Assembly (NCBI RefSeq): GCF_018424605.1
Contig: NZ_QTKT01000007.1
Span: 62,001 to 126,000, forward strand
DNA: 64,000 bases
Source: Marinobacter lipolyticus
GTDB lineage: Bacteria > Pseudomonadota > Gammaproteobacteria > Pseudomonadales > Oleiphilaceae
Direction of reading: 5' to 3'
Position 1 is the stretch's first letter; every line of letters starts with the position of its first letter. The notes beneath the pieces were generated by a model that saw only the letters and a program-made list of their open reading frames with translations, was not told the DNA's origin and made no database searches. A program made the position numbers and the translations under genes. Positions 63,590 to 64,000 of the stretch are shown here, piece by piece.

Positions 63590-64000
63590 ATGCCCCCAGA
63601 ACAGTACCCGGACCACTTCGATAAAGAAGACCTGATCAAATGTGGTCATGGCCAGTTGTTTCCCGGCGCCATGCGCCTGCCCATCGACGAGATGCTGATG
63701 GTGGATCGCATCACCCACGTGGGCACCGATGACGGCCTTTACGGCAAAGGCAGCCTGGTAGCCGAACTGGATATCGATCCGGAGCTGTGGTTCTTCAAGG
63801 TGCACTTCGAAGGCGACCCGGTCATGCCCGGCTGCCTGGGGCTCGACGCCATGTGGCAGCTGGTCGGGTTCTACCTGGCCTGGACCGGCGGCGAAGGCAA
63901 GGGCCGGGCGCTGGGCGCCGGAGAAGTGAAGTTTTTTGGCCAGGTGCTGCCCACCAACAAAAAGGTGCGCTATTACCTGGACATCAAACGCCTGATCAAG
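63590..64000 (+). CDS. fabA: 3-hydroxydecanoyl-ACP dehydratase/isomerase FabA, 3' end outside window
   Basis: The first 137 codons of FabA (usual length about 171). The catalytic His and Asp are visible in [21 protein letters not shown], and [19 protein letters not shown] is a family hallmark. FabA introduces the cis double bond of anaerobic unsaturated fatty acid synthesis, complementary to the DesB pathway of this window. CAGGGATAACCGCACA precedes the ATG. I see no DesT-like GTAC palindrome in its upstream region. Confidence 0.95.
   Translation, partial: MPPEQYPDHFDKEDLIKCGHGQLFPGAMRLPIDEMLMVDRITHVGTDDGLYGKGSLVAELDIDPELWFFKVHFEGDPVMPGCLGLDAMWQLVGFYLAWTGGEGKGRALGAGEVKFFGQVLPTNKKVRYYLDIKRLIK

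Noticed and set aside
1..64000. CRISPR arrays, tRNA or rRNA genes, complete insertion sequences, phage genes
   Set aside because: No regularly spaced repeats, cloverleaf or rRNA-like stretches, transposase or phage structural motifs could be recognised anywhere in the window.

Overview
The window looks like a chromosomal segment of a GC-rich marine gammaproteobacterium, most likely Marinobacter or a close relative. This is inferred from the gene set, not from a database comparison. The pointers are a wax ester synthase/diacylglycerol acyltransferase, an ectoine hydroxylase, a DesT-DesC-DesB desaturase module, an NarK1-NarK2 fusion and FabA. I see no rRNA, tRNA, CRISPR array, integrase or complete insertion sequence. 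The window opens inside a yeaH (DUF444) gene and closes inside fabA.

Layout. 1-2.4 kb: yeaH-spoVR stress pair. 2.4-10 kb: minus-strand genes for a TonB-dependent receptor, LrgB/LrgA, a large TRAP-type permease with its solute-binding protein, and a bile-acid/sodium symporter family protein. 10-17 kb: wax ester synthase, a Crp-type regulator divergent from a class II aldolase plus HD-domain protein, then desT divergent from desC-desB with clear palindromic operators. 17-25 kb: a 7TM-DISM/GGDEF protein, an NsrR-like Rrf2 regulator, moaA, gene remnants, a sodium:solute symporter with a 44-residue partner, and hemN behind an FNR-type box. 25-31 kb: two different photolyase/cryptochrome-family genes flank a Cache/SBP-like protein and a tandem HAD protein; a DUF2256 mini-protein overlaps the second one. 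31-38 kb: a nine-gene Mrp/Mbh-like cation antiporter operon with three ND-type subunits.

38-53 kb: orphan ectD, then a metal-handling island. It holds Met-rich and His-rich exported proteins, a HupE/UreJ-like protein with a membrane anchor, a copper-type P-ATPase with an APC permease, a cupredoxin-CopA-CopB operon divergent from a two-component system across a symmetric repeat operator, and a CadR/PbrR-like MerR regulator next to a small CDF exporter with a MerR-type promoter. 53-64 kb: an AEC carrier, an Fnr/Crp regulator, wrbA, hemolysin III with a DesT-like operator, an NCS2-like permease, narK1-narK2 with an FNR-type box, an EVE-domain protein, a NaChBac-type channel, a SirB2-like protein divergent from nnrS, and the start of fabA.

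Three regulatory threads tie distant genes together. (1) TGTGTAC-N4-GTACACA sites suggest DesT control of desCB and of hemolysin III. (2) FNR-type boxes at hemN and narK, with the NsrR-like regulator, MoaA and NnrS, point to nitrate respiration or NO handling, although no nitrate reductase is in the window. (3) The copper genes share a divergent promoter with the two-component system that probably controls them.
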